Assembly (NCBI GenBank): GCA_045863555.1
Contig: BTUU01000014.1
Location: forward strand, 105,573 to 169,572
Origin: JACRLV01 sp045863555
GTDB lineage: Bacteria; Planctomycetota; Phycisphaerae; UBA1845; Fen-1342
Length of the DNA stretch: 64,000 bases
Direction of reading: 5' to 3'
The notes beneath the pieces were generated by a model that had not been told where the DNA came from, made no database searches, and saw only the letters and a program-made list of their open reading frames with translations. A program made the translations under genes and the position numbers. This document shows, in pieces, positions 60,716-64,000 of the stretch. Within the stretch, counting starts at the first letter, position 1, and each line of letters begins with the position of its first letter.

Positions 60716-60929
60716 GTCAAATCCGGACCCGGATGCGAGATTTTGCGCAATCGCGCGGGATTTCGCTCGGCGTCCCGGAAACAGGCCGCCTCCGGCCGCC
60801 GGGTTCACAGTTTCTTTGCGCGGGCCTCGTAATGTGGGCTGCAAATGGGTATAACATCGCCTGCGCGCGGAGACGCTGCACGGCGTCGCCGGTGGCAAGT
60901 CGGCGAATTAGGTTCACACTCGGACGTTT

Positions 60930-61283
60930 TTGAACGTGGAATCGCGCGGAAAACCGCTCAAAATCGCCATCGCGGTGGTGCTGCTTGCGGCGGCTGGATG
61001 GTTCGTGTTTCAAAATACGCGCCCCCGCGGCGGTCTCCCGTCGGAAGCGACCTTCGTGTGCGTCGCAACGGGAAAGCTGTTCGAGATTCCGATTGCGGGA
61101 AAGACACTGATCTATCCGCTTGAGAATCCCGAGACGAAGCAACTCACGCTGTTCCCCGTCTCAAAGCACGAAGATGGTTTCTATTATGTATCTCCGAGGC
61201 GGCGGGAAGGCATCAAGGCGATGGGTGACGTTAACAAGGCGGTCGACCTCGCGACGCTGAAGGTCAAAGACCCGAAACCATAG
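60930..61283 (+). CDS. Small membrane-anchored protein next to a prepilin gene
   Basis: 117 residues from a TTG at 60930; a GTG at 60936 is the alternative. One N-terminal span (KIAIAVVLLAAAGWFVF) and an outside domain of about 90 residues (ATFVCVATGKLFEIPIAGKT; HEDGFYYVSPRRREGIKAMG). Starts no clear operon but ends 29 bases before the prepilin gene, with which it is probably cotranscribed. Unknown role, perhaps with the pseudopilin system. Confidence 0.6.
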   Translation: MNVESRGKPLKIAIAVVLLAAAGWFVFQNTRPRGGLPSEATFVCVATGKLFEIPIAGKTLIYPLENPETKQLTLFPVSKHEDGFYYVSPRRREGIKAMGDVNKAVDLATLKVKDPKP

Positions 61284-61312
61284 GCCGGCGAACCCTGCCA
61301 GAGGATGTCGAG

Positions 61313-62434
61313 ATGGTCAAAATTCGAATTCCGTTCGGTCGGACTCGTGGCTTCACGCTGATTGAGTTGTTGGTCGTGGTCGCGATCATCGCGCTTCTGA
61401 TCTCGATTCTTCTGCCGAGTCTTCAGAACGCCCGCGAAGCTGCGCGCACGTCGGTTTGCGGCTCCCTGCTGCGCGGCATGGGTACCGGCATGCAGACGTA
61501 TGTCACGGAGAATAACGGCTGGATACCGGGCGTGAATACGTCGGGTGCGACGTTTCGCCTCGCGTACACGATGGACCCGTCGAACTTGCTTGGTGTGCTG
61601 CGCAGCGGAAGCATGCCCGTTCAGGCGTTTGATTGGATGTCGCCAATCCTCCGATATGACACCGAACTCGGTCAAAACCGAGCCGAGCGATTCCGGACCC
61701 TCATCAACCGTTATTCCTGCCCAAGCCAGCTTTTCGAGACCGGCGTCGCTTTCTACCCCGACAACCTGGCGGGAGTGCCTGACGCGACCGACTTTCGGCA
61801 GATTCTAACCGAGTTCCATCCGCTCAGCTACCTGATGCCGTCGCGTTTTCAGTACTGGGGACTTTCAGATACCGATGCGATGAGCCCGTACGTGTTTGGC
61901 GTCAGTCCCAACGGCGCACGCGTTACTGCGCTGGGTCTTCCGGCCACGTTTGAGACGCGGATCCAGAATTACCGGTCGAAGATTGAGAAGATCGGCAACG
62001 CTGGGCGAAAGCTGATGGCGACCGATGGAACCCGCTATCTCGATGATAGCCTCATACTTGACTTCGACGTGTTACACAGTTCAACTCAGTTCGGCTCATT
62101 CACTTCCAATAGCGGGTGGTGGGCGGGTTGCCGATCCCACGGCGTGCGGGCGAATTCGCGCAACTGGGATGGTCAACCTGTTGCAGTGGGCTCGCTCGCC
62201 GGTGGTCTGAACCTCGCCCTCACCTACCGTCATGGCGCCGGCGCTCGCGGAAATACGCCCGTCGACGCCCACAGCAACCAAGGCACGCTCAACGGCGCGT
62301 TCTTCGACGGCTCCGTCCGGCGCATGACCGATCGCCAGTCACGTGAGATCGAGTACTGGTACCCCAAAGGCTCGATCGTCAACACGCCCAGCGAGGGCAT
62401 GACGCTCGTTCCGCAGAACTTCGAGATTCCATAG
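61313..62434 (+). CDS. Prepilin-type (H-X9-DG family) protein
   Basis: A 373-residue protein. N-terminus RGFTLIELLVVVAIIALLIS is a full prepilin/pseudopilin signal, cut before Phe. The body is the large extracytoplasmic domain of planctomycete DUF1559-type pseudopilins, with HSNQGTLNGAFFDGSVRRMT giving the H-X9-DG signature. Pathway role: assembly on a type II secretion/pilus-like machine, not encoded here. Confidence 0.9.
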   Translation: MVKIRIPFGRTRGFTLIELLVVVAIIALLISILLPSLQNAREAARTSVCGSLLRGMGTGMQTYVTENNGWIPGVNTSGATFRLAYTMDPSNLLGVLRSGSMPVQAFDWMSPILRYDTELGQNRAERFRTLINRYSCPSQLFETGVAFYPDNLAGVPDATDFRQILTEFHPLSYLMPSRFQYWGLSDTDAMSPYVFGVSPNGARVTALGLPATFETRIQNYRSKIEKIGNAGRKLMATDGTRYLDDSLILDFDVLHSSTQFGSFTSNSGWWAGCRSHGVRANSRNWDGQPVAVGSLAGGLNLALTYRHGAGARGNTPVDAHSNQGTLNGAFFDGSVRRMTDRQSREIEYWYPKGSIVNTPSEGMTLVPQNFEIP

Positions 62435-62540
62435 CCTTTCGGCCGCCGTGGCCGGTTAGAATTCACATCTGGGCTGGGCAGCGGGCCGGAGGTCCGCTGT
62501 CGGTTGTACGTTCATACTTGTTCATCCGAGGGAGGGTGTC

Positions 62541-63980
62541 ATGGCCGCTCGATTTGCGCGCTCGTTGCGCACGCTCGTTTGTCTGGTCCTCGTTCTGATC
62601 GCGCCCGGCGCGGTCGCACAGCTTTCCGTCGTTTCGATCTCGCCCACTCGCAACGCCAGCAACGTCGACCTCTTCACGTCGATCAGCATCAACTTCGACC
62701 GGCCGCTCGACACCGCGACCGTGACCAGCCAGTCGTTCTGGGCGTTCGGCCGGATCAGCGGCCCGGCCGTCGGCGTGATCAGCTTCTCGAACGGCGATCA
62801 GACCGCGACGATTACACCGGACCGGCGGCTCCAGGTCGGCGAGACGGTGACGGTCTTCGTCGCGAACACGCTGCGCGGGGCCGATGGCTCGTCGCTGCGG
62901 GCGTCGGGCTACTCGTGGCAGTTCACGACGCGGACGCGCTGCGCCGGCCTCGAATTCCAGCAGATCGCCTCGATGTCGAATCGCGTCAACGGCGCACAGA
63001 CCCGCATCTACGGCGGCATCACGACCGACTTCGACTCCGACGGCTGGGTGGACATCGCGACGATCAACGAAGTTTCCGCCGACATGCGCATGTTCCTCAA
63101 CCGCGCTGACGGCAGCGGCCTCTACGACCCGATGCTCCTGCCGCCCGCGCCGCTGATGGACGAAGTCAGCCCGAACGAGCCCAGCGATTTCAACCGCGAC
63201 GGGATCGCCGACTTCGCCGTGGCCAGTTCCGCCACCAGCCACGTCTGCATCCTCCTCGGAAACGGTGACGGCACGTTCGCCCCGGGGCAGTTCCTGCCCA
63301 CCGGCGGCAATCCGCACGGTGTGGCCGTGGCGGATGTCGACGGCGACGGCGACGCGGATGTAATGACGGCGAACTCGGGCGGGAGCAATATCTCGCGGTT
63401 CCTGAACAACGGCACCGGGGTCTTCGCCCCGGCGTCGAGCTTCGAAGGCGGCGGCAACGGCGAGTACGGCCTCATCGCCGCCGACATGACCAGCGACGGC
63501 GTGCTCGACCTCCTCGTCGGCAACAACGGCAGCCAGACCTGCACGCTCCTTCGCGGCAACGGCAACGGCACGTTCACGCTGCTGACGACGCGAAACATCG
63601 GCGGCGCTGTCTGGGTCGTGAACGCGGCCGACGTGAACAACGACGGCCACATGGACGTGATCAGCGCGAACAGCTTCAGCGCCAACGGGGCGGTGCTGCT
63701 CGGCAACGGCGCGGGCGGCCTCTCCGCGGCGACCGTCTATCCCTCGACGGGTCACACGGCGTCGACCGACGTCGGCGACCTCGACGGCGACGGCGACCAA
63801 GACTGGATTCTCTCCAGCTTCGGCGGCTCGAACTGGCGGATTTATCGCAACAACGGCAACGGGACGTTCACATATGTGACCGACGTGGCCGCGCCGGCGA
63901 ATCCGTCATGTGCGGCGCTCTACGACACGGACAACGACGGCGACCTGGGATATAACCGAATTTCGTTGATGGCCGGGTGA
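62541..63980 (+). CDS. Secreted Ig-like and FG-GAP/VCBS repeat protein, possibly truncated
   Basis: A 479-residue protein with GGGAGGG before the ATG. Signal peptide ends GAVAQ. An Ig-like (Big_5) domain at about 28-130 (SISPTRNASNVDLFTSISIN; DRRLQVGETVTVFVANTLRG) is followed by seven calcium-binding FG-GAP-type repeats (DFNRDGIADFAV; DVDGDGDADVM; DMTSDGVLDLL; DVNNDGHMDVI). The last repeat (DTDNDGDL) breaks off into GYNRISLMAG and a stop, 20 bases before the window edge, so the normal repeat end is lost or frameshifted. Confidence 0.85.
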   Translation: MAARFARSLRTLVCLVLVLIAPGAVAQLSVVSISPTRNASNVDLFTSISINFDRPLDTATVTSQSFWAFGRISGPAVGVISFSNGDQTATITPDRRLQVGETVTVFVANTLRGADGSSLRASGYSWQFTTRTRCAGLEFQQIASMSNRVNGAQTRIYGGITTDFDSDGWVDIATINEVSADMRMFLNRADGSGLYDPMLLPPAPLMDEVSPNEPSDFNRDGIADFAVASSATSHVCILLGNGDGTFAPGQFLPTGGNPHGVAVADVDGDGDADVMTANSGGSNISRFLNNGTGVFAPASSFEGGGNGEYGLIAADMTSDGVLDLLVGNNGSQTCTLLRGNGNGTFTLLTTRNIGGAVWVVNAADVNNDGHMDVISANSFSANGAVLLGNGAGGLSAATVYPSTGHTASTDVGDLDGDGDQDWILSSFGGSNWRIYRNNGNGTFTYVTDVAAPANPSCAALYDTDNDGDLGYNRISLMAG

Positions 63981-64000
63981 ATAAAGGCGGCGTACTCTCG

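Noticed and set aside
1..64000. CRISPR array, prophage, integrative element or intact insertion sequence
   Set aside because: No regularly spaced direct repeats, no transposase or integrase frame and no terminal inverted repeats were found by eye. The Uma2 cluster was considered as an element but lacks ends.

Overview
The window is GC-rich and gene-dense, with no rRNA operon, CRISPR array, prophage or intact insertion sequence. Several features point to a planctomycete, most likely of the Phycisphaerae type: secreted proteins ending in two dockerin-like calcium repeats and often a terminal Cys, prepilin-like proteins of the H-X9-DG kind, an ECF sigma factor beside a membrane Ser/Thr kinase, three ECF regulators within 8.5 kb, and clustered Uma2 endonucleases. 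The taxonomic call is inference from protein content; there is no 16S gene here.

Layout. 1-5.3 kb: MBOAT-like membrane protein, L,D-transpeptidase, lipoprotein, then rpsO and pnp with clear promoter, hairpins and terminator. 5.5-8.2 kb: secreted propeller/dockerin protein and two unknown genes. 8.3-12.9 kb: rocA (P5C dehydrogenase) flanked by decayed copies of its own 5' and 3' ends, three tandem Uma2 genes, tRNA-Val(UAC) and a tiny zinc-ribbon gene. 12.9-15.1 kb: GH43 lipoprotein, diiron/MBL protein, small lipoprotein. 15.2-23.6 kb: three regulatory modules (ECF/anti-sigma/Spy-like operon; ECF plus Ser/Thr kinase; ECF/anti-sigma-like/secreted helical protein) around a short nucleotide-sugar dehydrogenase. 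23.7-32 kb: six-hairpin glycosidase and four exported proteins, including a 1039-aa amidase with an inserted golvesin-like domain. 32-40 kb: DinB-like protein, orphan sucD, lipoprotein, dapF, and an otsA-otsB operon in which otsB is fused to a GH15 domain. 40-54.5 kb: PIG-L deacetylase, HupE-like protein, ruvC-ruvA, two zinc-ribbon paralogues, lpdA, panD, VOC protein, exonuclease/phosphatase-family protein, receiver domain, Cys-rich triple-repeat protein and a 24-codon membrane peptide. 54.6-64 kb: recQ, sarcosine/N-methyltryptophan-oxidase-like flavoprotein, Asp-box/dockerin protein, RRM RNA-binding protein with a structured leader, and a prepilin-like/FG-GAP cluster running to the right edge.

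The least expected signal is a 40-bp dyad element found twice, 69 bp upstream of rocA and 77 bp upstream of recQ. Its two 10-bp arms flank a central TGTACA at 7-bp spacing on each side. The variable arm position differs between the loci (G/C against T/A), but all three arm copies at a locus, including a third upstream copy, carry the same variant. I know of no described element with this form. Other points of interest are the footprints of a rocA-Uma2 tandem duplication, the OtsB-GH15 fusion, several genes too short for routine calling, and two genes lacking a standard start codon behind a good Shine-Dalgarno sequence.
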